Below, one piece after another: positions 27,808 through 35,307 of a stretch of DNA of 64,000 bases. The stretch is from the NCBI GenBank assembly GCA_030841085.1, contig JAVEDP010000032.1, forward strand, positions 62,001 through 126,000. Direction: 5' to 3'. This DNA is from Pyrinomonadaceae bacterium. Lineage in GTDB: Bacteria > Acidobacteriota > Blastocatellia > Pyrinomonadales > Pyrinomonadaceae. Every line of letters starts with the position of its first letter. The first letter of the stretch is position 1. The position numbers and the translations under genes are program-made. The notes under the pieces were generated by a model. The model was not told the DNA's origin. It was given only the letters and a program-made list of their open reading frames with translations, and did not search any database.

Positions 27808-30606
27808 CTAGCTTGCGGACGGGAACACGTGATTGGGATCGAGCTGCTGTTTTATCTTATTCATAATGCCTGCCGCTGGGTCTTTTCTAAACAGCGCGTG
27901 GTTAGTGCCGCCCTTGCCGAACTCCATAATGAGCGTCCCGCCGCGAGCTTCGGCATTTGCTCGCAAATGTTTGATATGAGCTGCACCATCAAGCGCAGTG
28001 CCGTCGTCTATCACGCGAATACGCCCGTCGCCCACGCCGGCGTGCCACATTGTATTGGCGTCCGACGTCTTTATCAGATCGAGTAGGAACGCTGCCGCCT
28101 CGGTTGGTCTTAAGCCAACTCGCCACATCAAGCGGTCTGAAAATTGAATTGGTAGCGCCTGCAACGCGGCCCAAATCGTTCCGTCTTCGTCAATCAAACG
28201 CGTCGAGCCGTTTTCAAAGAGTTTCTGCGTACTCGCCACCTGCGCCGCGACGGCAGAATCCGAACCTGCAAACCGCATCATCAGAAACGCATTACCCGGG
28301 CTGGGCACATTCGTTATTTGCGACAACACACTCGATGAAACAAGTTCGGCGGCAACCGGAAACAGCGGCGACTGGATGATCCGCTGCGCGCCTGAAAAGA
28401 GTTCTGCGGGCTGGCCCGAGATTAAAAGCGTTCGCGTTACAAAAGGAAGCGGCCGCAGTTTGAAATTTACTTCCACGATAATGCCGAGTGTCCCATAACT
28501 GCCGGTGAAGAGTTTACACAAATCATAACCGGCAACGTTCTTTACCACTCGCGCGCCGGCCTTTACCAAACTGCCGTCGGCCAACACCACTCTCATGCCA
28601 ATAACGTGGCGGCGTGGTGGGCCATAGCCGAATTGCTGAGCGCCAGCGAGCCCCGTCGCGACAACTCCGCCAATCGTCGCGCTGCCATCGTCGGGTGGAT
28701 CGATTGGCAGCCACTGTCGATTAATTGCAAGCTGGGAATTAAAATTTTTCAGGGTTACGCCCGCTTCAGTAATCGCAACCAGGTCGGCGGGTTCGTGCTC
28801 GACGATGTGATTCAGTCTGCGTGTGTTGACGATAAGATTGGGTACGACGGCGTCACCAGGACGCAACCAAGTCATCGCGCCGGCGGGCATCGCGGTCCAA
28901 CCTTCGCTGAAAGCAAGCTTCATGATCTCGCAAACCTCGGGGATTGTTCCGGGCGCGACCGTGAGGACGGATGGGGTGATACGGAGACGGGGAGATGCGG
29001 AGACGTTTTCTTCGCCCACCAGCTCGACGAGGTGTTTTTGAACAACAGCAGGATCGAAACGTCTGTCCGACAAACTAGAGTTTATCGAGGTTGAGGTTGG
29101 CGAACTCAGCGGGCGGGACGCCCGCGGTCCCAGTAAATCAGGTCCCAGCGGGTCGCTCGAGGCTGACGCGTCATGCTCTCCATTTGGAATCGCGATAGCT
29201 CGCGCTTCGCCGCAGCCGCGTAAGACCGGAATGATTTTGCCGGGATTCATGAGGCCTGACGGATCAAATGCAGCGCGCACGAGCAACATCGTTTCCATAT
29301 CTTTCTCGGAAAAAATCAACGGCAACAATTCGCGCTTATCCAATCCGACACCATGTTCGCCGGTGATGCTGCCGCCCGCGCGCACACAAGTCTCCATCAA
29401 TTCGCGGCCGGCGTCTTTTACTCGTTGCACTTCTTCGGGAAACCGAGAATCAAAGCAGATCAACGGATGCAGGTTGCCATCGCCGGCGTGAAAGACATTG
29501 GCTATTCGCAGTCGATATTTTGCGGCAATACGATAAGCAGCATCGAGCACTTCGGGCAGGCGCGAGCGCGGCACCACCGCATCCTGAATCATCGAGTCAG
29601 GCGAGATGCGACCGATAGCGCCAAATGCGCCTTTGCGTGCCGCCCAAAGTTTCTTCCGCTCGTTTTCGTCTCGGGCGCTGCGACAGGAACGCGCGCCGTG
29701 GTCCATACAAATTGCTGTTACCTGTTCTGCCTCTTCATCAAGCCCGGCTTCAATCCCATCAAGTTCAATCAGTAACGCTGCACCCGCATCGGGCGGCAGC
29801 CCGGCGGCGAAGACACTGGCCTCGACTGCGCGAATAATTTCGCGGTCCATCATCTCCAGCGCGGCCGGCATTACACCGGCGGCGATGATTGCAGAGACGG
29901 CGTGGCTGGCATCGTTTACTTCGGCAAACTCAGCGAGCAGCGTCTTCACTGCCCGCGGAATCGGCGTCAGCCGCAGCGTTGCTTCGGTAGCAATACCAAA
30001 TGTGCCTTCAGAACCAATGAACAAACCCAACAGATCGTAACCCGCCGATTCGCTGCCGCTGCCCCCGAGTTCAACCACCGCGCCGCCGGCAAGTACGACC
30101 TTCAGGCCAAGCACATGATCGGTTGTCGTGCCGTATTTCAGGCAGTGTATGCCGCCCGCGTTTTCCGCAATGTTGCCACCGATGGTGCAAGTCGGCTGGC
30201 TGGACGGATCGGGCACGTAATGCAACCCGAGATGCGCGACCGCGCGCGAAACGTGCAGGTTAACGACGCCGGGTTGAACTACCGCAAGGCGATTGACCGC
30301 GTCGATTTCGAGTATCCGGCGCATGCGCGCCAACTCGATCACAACTCCCTGGTCCATCGCAAGCGCGCCGCCAGACAGCCCGGTGCCCGCGCCACGCGGC
30401 GTAAACGGGACGCGCTCGCGAGCGAGCAGTGCCAGAACTTGCGAAACTTGTTCCGTTGAATTTGGAAACACAACCGCGCGCGGCAAATGTTTATGCTGCG
30501 GCAACCCGTCACATTCATAAACGAGCAACTCGTCCGCGTTCGAGCGCACCGCTTCGTCGCCTACAATCGCGCGCAATTGTTTAGTGAGTGTGTCCAAGTG
30601 GACCAA
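27808..30606 (-). CDS. Fused glycolate oxidase subunits GlcD-GlcE
   Basis: The 932-residue protein contains two PCMH-type FAD-binding modules. Residues about 1-460 are GlcD-like (FTPRGAGTGLSGGALAM, TIGGNIAENAGGIHCLKYG, VFHAGDGNLHPLI, TGEHGVGLDKRELL, FDPSGLMNPGKI). Residues about 515-930 are GlcE-like (TAMPAGAMTWLRPG, TIGGVVATGLAGAQQFGYG, RVVKNVAGYDLCKLFTGSYG). Together with GlcF it would oxidise glycolate to glyoxylate. The linker (about 463-520) is encoded partly by two intergenic-type repeats, suggesting fusion through a former intergenic gap. Most bacteria encode the two subunits separately. Confidence 0.9.
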   Translation of the reverse strand: MVHLDTLTKQLRAIVGDEAVRSNADELLVYECDGLPQHKHLPRAVVFPNSTEQVSQVLALLARERVPFTPRGAGTGLSGGALAMDQGVVIELARMRRILEIDAVNRLAVVQPGVVNLHVSRAVAHLGLHYVPDPSSQPTCTIGGNIAENAGGIHCLKYGTTTDHVLGLKVVLAGGAVVELGGSGSESAGYDLLGLFIGSEGTFGIATEATLRLTPIPRAVKTLLAEFAEVNDASHAVSAIIAAGVMPAALEMMDREIIRAVEASVFAAGLPPDAGAALLIELDGIEAGLDEEAEQVTAICMDHGARSCRSARDENERKKLWAARKGAFGAIGRISPDSMIQDAVVPRSRLPEVLDAAYRIAAKYRLRIANVFHAGDGNLHPLICFDSRFPEEVQRVKDAGRELMETCVRAGGSITGEHGVGLDKRELLPLIFSEKDMETMLLVRAAFDPSGLMNPGKIIPVLRGCGEARAIAIPNGEHDASASSDPLGPDLLGPRASRPLSSPTSTSINSSLSDRRFDPAVVQKHLVELVGEENVSASPRLRITPSVLTVAPGTIPEVCEIMKLAFSEGWTAMPAGAMTWLRPGDAVVPNLIVNTRRLNHIVEHEPADLVAITEAGVTLKNFNSQLAINRQWLPIDPPDDGSATIGGVVATGLAGAQQFGYGPPRRHVIGMRVVLADGSLVKAGARVVKNVAGYDLCKLFTGSYGTLGIIVEVNFKLRPLPFVTRTLLISGQPAELFSGAQRIIQSPLFPVAAELVSSSVLSQITNVPSPGNAFLMMRFAGSDSAVAAQVASTQKLFENGSTRLIDEDGTIWAALQALPIQFSDRLMWRVGLRPTEAAAFLLDLIKTSDANTMWHAGVGDGRIRVIDDGTALDGAAHIKHLRANAEARGGTLIMEFGKGGTNHALFRKDPAAGIMNKIKQQLDPNHVFPSAS
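29062..29137. repeat. Two intergenic-type repeats embedded in the GlcD-GlcE linker
   Basis: Positions 29109-29137 match the GCGGGACGCCCGCGGTCCC family also present at 37689-37817, and 29062-29087 match half of the CGACAAACTAAAGTTTATCG family found at 30648, 43473 and 62125, with one mismatch in the core. Both are read in frame, giving GPRASRPLSS and SSLSDRRFD. Confidence 0.8.
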
Positions 30607-30647
30607 CCTTAGTTTTTCGCCGGCGATTCAATGATACAGCACGGCGG

Positions 30648-30703
30648 TGTCCGATGAACGTTAGTTTGTCGCGGCGTCACGACAAGCTAAAGCTTATCGG
30701 ACA
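30648..30703. repeat. Inverted repeat, GTCCGATAAGCTTTAGCTTGTCG family, copy 1
   Basis: A palindromic unit with arms TGTCCGATGAACGTTAG / CTAAAGCTTATCGGACA and a CGCGGCGTCACG centre. Related copies are at 43473-43519 and 62125-62179. The remaining ~160 bp of this divergent gap show no gene. Confidence 0.88.
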
Positions 30704-30848
30704 ACTGGCCCACGATGTTGCGATGGTCTCAGGTTAACCGTTAGAATCTTTTCGCAATCCCCCGTAACTCTCCTGAGACTCCCCTTTTTGTTATGTTCCA
30801 AGCCGATCCGGCGTAGGAACAACTATGCGCTCCAATGGAGGTTTCGGC

Positions 30849-31799
30849 ATGTTCGCCAAGACAAACTCTCGCCGAATTTCAACTGCAATCCTGATCCTTT
30901 TGATTTCGCTGAGCGCGTGGCCGTCGGAAGCTAACGCAAAAAAGAAGAAACCCATGCCCAAAGGCGAACGCGTCATTTGGCGAGCGCCTGCGGACATAGG
31001 GTCGCGAGATTTGTTTCTCGGTCCAGGTGGTACGGCGATGAAACCCAACCTGCGGCGCATTAAGTTTATTAAAGAGGAGACCGGCGGCTACTCCAAAAAG
31101 TATCGCATTCGTGACGGCTCGGGTCGCATTTGGGTGGCGAAGGTGGGCAAGGAAGCGCAATCGGAAACGGCGGCGGTGCGTTTGTTGTGGGCCGCGGGTT
31201 ACGTTACCGAAGTTAATTATCTTGTTCCGCGGTTGCGTATTCCCGACCAGGGAACGTTTGAAAATGTCAGGTTGGAAGCGAGACCGGCATCGCAAAAGCG
31301 GCTCGACGAATGGAAGTGGGATGAGAATCCGTTCGTTGGTTCGCGTGCCTTTACGGGTTTGAAAACCATGATGATGTTATTCAACAACTGGGACATTAAG
31401 GACTCGAACAACGTCGTAATTCTTTCCCACGGCCCGCGCGGAAATGAGCTGCGCTATGTCATCAGCGATCTCGGCGCCACTTTTGGCAAGACCGGCACGC
31501 TGCCTCTGTTTTGGCGCATCAGCCGCAGCCGTAACAATCCTGAAGATTATGAAAAGGCGAAATTTGTCGAAGGGGTTCGCGACAATGGCATGGTGAATTT
31601 TCGTTACGGCGGCAGGAAGCGCGAGATTTTTGATGACATTAGCGTGCCGCAGGCGAAGTGGCTCGGCGAGTTGCTGTCGGGATTGAGCACGGACCAAATC
31701 AAAGACGCGTTTCGCGCAGCGAACTATGACCCGGAAGAGATTGGAATTCTTACCGAAGCTGTTCAGGATCGAATTGAACAGTTGCGCAGTTTGCCTTAA
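30849..31799 (+). CDS. Exported protein with kinase-like motifs
   Basis: The 316-residue protein has a signal peptide (KTNSRR, a hydrophobic core, then EANA before residue 31). The body resembles an atypical kinase fold: Lys98 in IWVAKVGKE, Glu106 in SETAAVRLL, a catalytic-loop-like NNWDIKDSNN (Asp182, Asn187) and a metal-loop-like ISDLGATFGK (Asp207). The family is not recognised by name. It would act in the periplasm or outside if the fold is right, where ATP supply is a puzzle. The ATG at 30849 has GGAGG 7 nt upstream and begins the signal peptide; an ATG at 30825 is possible. A REP palindrome follows. Confidence 0.65.
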   Translation: MFAKTNSRRISTAILILLISLSAWPSEANAKKKKPMPKGERVIWRAPADIGSRDLFLGPGGTAMKPNLRRIKFIKEETGGYSKKYRIRDGSGRIWVAKVGKEAQSETAAVRLLWAAGYVTEVNYLVPRLRIPDQGTFENVRLEARPASQKRLDEWKWDENPFVGSRAFTGLKTMMMLFNNWDIKDSNNVVILSHGPRGNELRYVISDLGATFGKTGTLPLFWRISRSRNNPEDYEKAKFVEGVRDNGMVNFRYGGRKREIFDDISVPQAKWLGELLSGLSTDQIKDAFRAANYDPEEIGILTEAVQDRIEQLRSLP

Positions 31800-31808
31800 A
31801 CGGGAAAT

Positions 31809-31833
31809 GTAGGACAGGCATTCCTGCCTGTCC
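31809..31833. repeat. REP palindrome (RAYT family)
   Basis: One copy of TAGGACAGGCATTCCTG ending CCTGTCC lies 9 bp after the kinase-like gene stop. Confidence 0.9.
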
Positions 31834-31962
31834 TCTTAAGCCATTACATCCAGGTACATCTCGTCTCCGCGCCACACGCGAATTATTCACCGAGTCCGGA
31901 ACATTCCGCTTCAGCAGGCGTCTAAGTCCATCGATAATCTACGCGACGGAGGAGGCTCTATC

Positions 31963-32451
31963 ATGGCGGAAACCTCTGATTCAAAGACTACACCCGCGAT
32001 CAACGTTACGCCGTTGATCGATGTTCTCCTTGTACTGCTGATTATCTTTATGGTCTCCGCTCCATTGCGACCTCATCGTTTCGCGACCGCCCTTCCTTCC
32101 GAGCCCGACAATCGACCTGTTTTGCCTGACCCGCATACGCTGGTGGTAACGGTCCAACCCGATCACACCCTAAAATTAAATGGCCTGACTGACGACATGG
32201 GAACGATCGAAGACCCGGCGAAACTTTGTAGAGCGCTTACCTCTCTCTTTCAAGAACGGACAAAGAATCATGTTTACAGCGATGAAATGCGTTCCCGCTT
32301 TGACCTTCCGGAAGACGTTCGCATTCTAAAGACCGTCTTCATCAAGGCGCCGCGCTCATTTCCATATGGCGAGGTGGTTCAGGTGGTTGATAGTGTTAAG
32401 GGCGCTGGCGCACGCACGGTCGGTCTGCAGCTCGATGGTCTTAACCAGTAG
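31963..32451 (+). CDS. ExbD/TolR-family transport protein (no ExbB partner nearby)
   Basis: The 162-residue protein starts AINVTPLIDVLLVLLIIFMV, the single membrane helix with the conserved Asp of ExbD/TolR that carries protons in the energy-coupling complex. A periplasmic domain follows (HTLVVTVQPDHTLKLNG, VFIKAPRSFPYGEVVQVVDSV). AGGAGG precedes the ATG. No exbB/tolQ or tonB is adjacent. The TAG stop codon is the first part of a REP palindrome, so the natural C-terminus may have been trimmed or extended by repeat insertion. Confidence 0.88.
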   Translation: MAETSDSKTTPAINVTPLIDVLLVLLIIFMVSAPLRPHRFATALPSEPDNRPVLPDPHTLVVTVQPDHTLKLNGLTDDMGTIEDPAKLCRALTSLFQERTKNHVYSDEMRSRFDLPEDVRILKTVFIKAPRSFPYGEVVQVVDSVKGAGARTVGLQLDGLNQ

Positions 32452-32472
32452 GACAGGCATTCCTGCTTGTCC
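32448..32472. repeat. REP palindrome at the 3' side of the RAYT gene
   Basis: One copy (TAGGACAGGCATTCCTG ending CTTGTCC) begins in the last codons of the exbD-like gene and supplies its TAG stop. Confidence 0.9.
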
Positions 32473-32487
32473 ATTGATCCTTCATTC

Positions 32488-33030
32488 CTACTCATTCCAC
32501 GCGCTAGACCATGGCCACTTCTTCGCATCATTCACCAAACCCGCTTTTACAGGATTCCGTTCAATGTAACGTTTAATGCGGTAGAACTGTTCTTCATTCC
32601 GAACCGCATGGTCAAACGATTCGTCCTGCCAGAATCTTTCTCCGGTGCGTCCTAACAACTTGTTGCACTCGCGCGCCGTGTATCCTTTGATTGACTTAGT
32701 TATTCGGGCCAACCGCACTTTAGGCCAAACGAGAATATGAACATGGTTTGACATCACCACGAACGAACTTAGCCTATAGAGATCAAGTTCAGTTTCGCCG
32801 AACCGACAAGCATCGACCACTTTTTGTGCCAAGGCCGAATCCTTTAACCAGGTTGGTCCATAGCCAGCGCGATCCAACTCATTATCAAATAACAAAAATC
32901 TTTTGCTTTTGTCTTTCTCTTTGAGAATCAAAGCAAGTTTGGAGACTGGTATTGAACCGTACAAGCGCCAGGTAATGAAAAGAGCGCTGCCGGGTTTTTG
33001 CCAATGAGGGAGATGACGTCGATAAAACAT
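32488..33030 (-). CDS. REP-associated tyrosine transposase (RAYT)
   Basis: The 180-residue protein belongs to the Y1/IS200-like HUH nucleases of the RAYT group. It has the metal-binding HxH in SNHVHILVWP, the probable catalytic Tyr in SIKGYTARECNKLLG, then ERFWQDESFDHAVR and YIERNPVKAGL, the usual C-terminal pattern. RAYTs nick single-stranded REP hairpins and spread them without inverted-repeat ends. The ATG at 33030 fits the family start (MFYRRHLPHW); a frame to 33072 would include a degenerate REP. REPs lie on both sides (32448, 33033, 33127) and seven more follow at 33174-33383. The gene looks intact. Confidence 0.92.
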   Translation of the reverse strand: MFYRRHLPHWQKPGSALFITWRLYGSIPVSKLALILKEKDKSKRFLLFDNELDRAGYGPTWLKDSALAQKVVDACRFGETELDLYRLSSFVVMSNHVHILVWPKVRLARITKSIKGYTARECNKLLGRTGERFWQDESFDHAVRNEEQFYRIKRYIERNPVKAGLVNDAKKWPWSSAWNE

Positions 33031-33032
33031 AA

Positions 33033-33056
33033 GTAGGACTGCATTCTTGCCTCGTC
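33033..33056. repeat. Degenerate REP in the leader of the RAYT gene
   Basis: GTAGGACTGCATTCTTGCCT followed by CGTC aligns with the REP consensus with a few changes, directly before the RAYT start codon. Confidence 0.7.
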
Positions 33057-33126
33057 TGATTCTTGAACTCAACCTTCATCACCGAAGCCAGAGTTTCGCA
33101 AGATGCAAGCGGCTTTGTAACTCGAG

Positions 33127-33383
33127 GTAGGACAGGCATTCCTGCCTGTCCACTTCTTGGAAATAATGTGAAAGGGACAGACAGGAATGTCTGTCCTACG
33201 AAAGGGACAGACAGGAATGTCTGTGCTACGCAAAAAGGGACAGACAGGAATGTCTATCCTACGAAAGGGACAGACAGGAATGTCTGTCCTACGAAAGGCA
33301 CAGACAGGAATGTCTGTCCTACGAAAGGGACAGACAGGAATGTCTGTCCTACGAAAGGGACAGACAGGAATGTCTGTCCTACT
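33127..33383. repeat. REP array: one forward copy and seven tandem opposed copies
   Basis: A forward REP at 33127-33151 is followed by seven tandem copies of GGGACAGACAGGAATGTCTG continuing TCCTACGAAA at 33174-33383. The period is 30 bp (33 bp for copy 2), with point changes in copies 2, 3 and 5. Each unit is itself a near-palindrome. The period keeps reading frames open on both strands, but no gene is supported. Together with the RAYT gene this fills the 463-bp gap before the TPR gene. Confidence 0.92.
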
Positions 33384-33493
33384 CAGCCAACCAAAATGCG
33401 TTGCTCTCCATCTTGATCTATCATGGCTCGTCGGCCTATTGTCGTCCGGGTGATGACCTGCATTTTCTTTCCGTCTCAAGGAGTTTTGAATTA

Positions 33494-34528
33494 ATGAGAA
33501 AGCAATATCGTTTAGCCCTCCTCGTTCTCACCACATTGGCTGTCGTCCCGGTTCTCGCTCAACCTCAGGCTGGCGGCGGCAGCTTGTCGCGCGAACCCGC
33601 GGGCGGTGCCGCGATGATCTTTCGCAAGCCTGAGAATCCGCCGGTCCATGGCGCGAGCGGTCCCAGCGCAGTCGGTGGCGACAGATCGTCCGCTCGAACG
33701 CGAACACGATCAAAGCCTACGGTGAACGTGCAAGAGCAGACCATCGCCAAAGCCAACGCTGCTCGTAGCGCCTCCACCCCGCGTTACTCTGAAGCTGAAC
33801 TGAATTACAAACTCGCCGCCAGGCAGGATCCCAATGACGCGCGCGCGCAACTCGGGCTCGGTAATGTTTATTTGGATCAGGGCCGCTTTCAGGATGCGGT
33901 CGCTGCTTACCAACAAGCGCTAAAAGTGAAGCCGGATTACAGCGATGCATATCAGCCGCTCAGTTATGCGCTGGCGCAACTGGGTCGTTTCCCGGAAGCC
34001 GCGGAGACACTGAAGCAAGCGCTTGCATTCGATCCGGACAACGCGGAGATTTACAACAACCTCGCGTTTACGTATGCACATGCCGAACGTTATCCGGAGG
34101 CCATCGATGCGAGCCAACATGCGATCACGCTGTTGGGCCAAACGGGCGGCGCCTATAGGCAGGGACTGCAAAACCGGAACGAGGTTTTGTCTAATGCTTA
34201 CAAGAATCTTGGTAATTCCTATAACGAGTTGAAGCACTACAGCGAGGCTGCGGAAGCTTTGAAGAAAGCAGCGGAGATTGAGCCGACGAACGCAGCCGCG
34301 CATTTCAATCTCGGCCTGGCGCTCTACAACGGCAAGCGTTACTCGGAAGCGATTGAAGCCTACAAGGCAGTTGTGAAGCTGCGCCCGCAACTGGCCGCCG
34401 CACACTACAACCTCGGTCTAACTTTCGTAGCGATTAACGATCAAGCTTCTGCGCGTCAGGAGTTGGAGATTCTTAAACCGCTCAACGCGCAAATGGCAAG
34501 CGCTCTCAGTGGATTGATCAAAAGGTAA
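33494..34528 (+). CDS. Exported TPR-repeat protein
   Basis: The 344-residue protein has a signal peptide (MRKQYRLALLVLTTLAVVPV, then LAQ). A Gly/Pro-rich segment follows, then about seven TPR repeats from residue 95 to the end (ARAQLGLGNVYLDQGRFQDA, YSDAYQPLSYALAQLGRFPE, AEIYNNLAFTYAHAERYPEA, AHFNLGLALYNGKRYSEA, AHYNLGLTFVAINDQ). TPRs bind partner proteins; the partner is unknown. AAGGAG before the ATG at 33494 supports this start over an upstream one that would run through the REP array. Confidence 0.88.
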   Translation: MRKQYRLALLVLTTLAVVPVLAQPQAGGGSLSREPAGGAAMIFRKPENPPVHGASGPSAVGGDRSSARTRTRSKPTVNVQEQTIAKANAARSASTPRYSEAELNYKLAARQDPNDARAQLGLGNVYLDQGRFQDAVAAYQQALKVKPDYSDAYQPLSYALAQLGRFPEAAETLKQALAFDPDNAEIYNNLAFTYAHAERYPEAIDASQHAITLLGQTGGAYRQGLQNRNEVLSNAYKNLGNSYNELKHYSEAAEALKKAAEIEPTNAAAHFNLGLALYNGKRYSEAIEAYKAVVKLRPQLAAAHYNLGLTFVAINDQASARQELEILKPLNAQMASALSGLIKR

Positions 34529-34647
34529 GCGCGACGAAGCGCCCAAGGCGCGCAATGGAGAAGCCTGGGGCAACGCCCCAGGACCGATGAAAATTTGATC
34601 TCGAGCACCGAAGGCGCGGAATGATTTGTCTCATCTTGTGATGCGCG

Positions 34648-34670
34648 CTTTCAGCGCCGAAAGTTTTTTT
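34648..34670 (+). terminator. Possible terminator after the TPR gene
   Basis: CTTTC-AGCGCC-GAAAG followed by seven T. The stem is only 5 bp, so confidence is low. Upstream, 34564-34583 holds a stronger GCCTGGGGC/GCCCCAGG hairpin related to the repeat at 43554. Confidence 0.4.
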
Positions 34671-34702
34671 AGTAACTCTTCCTGGGCCGTTGGCACAGGC
34701 TA

Positions 34703-35290
34703 TTACATTCCCCGCCCTTGGCGCTTTGGTTTTGCTGTCCACTCCACTGCGTCCTTCAATTCCGCAAACAGCCGCGCCAGATCTTTCGGTTGATGGTGCG
34801 CGTTCAGGCCGCTTGGATTCGGCAACACCCAGACGCGAGTCTTGCCGATAGTTTTTTCCTGCTCACCGATATTCGCTTTTGCATTTCCAAATGCAGCGCG
34901 ATAGGCGCCTACGCCAAGCACTGCCAGAAACTCCGGTTGATAACGTCTGATTTTTGCAGCCAGGCGCTTTCCGCCTGCGATTAACTCTGCACGCGACAAT
35001 TGATCGGCGGTCGCGGTGGCGCGCATTACTACATTCGTAACACCGAATCCGAGTGCCAGCAATTCAAGCTCGTCGAACGGCGACAACAGCCGATCGGTAA
35101 AGCCCGAGGCGACGAGTGCGGGCCAGAAGCGATTGCCGGGCCGCGCAAAGTGATGGCCCACGGCGGCCGTGTACAGTCCGGGATTGATGCCGCAAAAGAG
35201 AACGCGCAAGCCGGGCGCGATTACGTCGCGAACAGTCTTGCCCGCGGCGGCGATGAGTTGTTCTTTAGTTGGTTTCCAGGGTTGAGTCAA
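34703..35290 (-). CDS. mug: Mismatch-specific uracil-DNA glycosylase (Mug/TDG family)
   Basis: The 195-residue protein has the Mug/TDG active-site motif GINPGLYTAAVGHHFARPGN, where the Asn activates water, and the second motif LPNPSGLNAHH that inserts into the DNA. It would remove uracil or thymine from G mismatches in base excision repair. The only suitable start is TTG at 35290; no in-frame ATG precedes the conserved region. A Lys/Arg tail ends the protein. Confidence 0.9.
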   Translation of the reverse strand: MTQPWKPTKEQLIAAAGKTVRDVIAPGLRVLFCGINPGLYTAAVGHHFARPGNRFWPALVASGFTDRLLSPFDELELLALGFGVTNVVMRATATADQLSRAELIAGGKRLAAKIRRYQPEFLAVLGVGAYRAAFGNAKANIGEQEKTIGKTRVWVLPNPSGLNAHHQPKDLARLFAELKDAVEWTAKPKRQGRGM

Positions 35291-35307
35291 GAATGGCTGG
35301 TCTTGCT

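Noticed and set aside
33174-33383. Possible CRISPR array (regular 30-bp repeats)
   Set aside because: There are no unique spacers; the whole unit repeats and is a REP palindrome beside a RAYT gene.
33063-33479. Open frames on both strands through the REP array
   Set aside because: They are translations of a 30-bp palindromic repeat (TDRNVCPTK and TDIPVCPF units), not genes.
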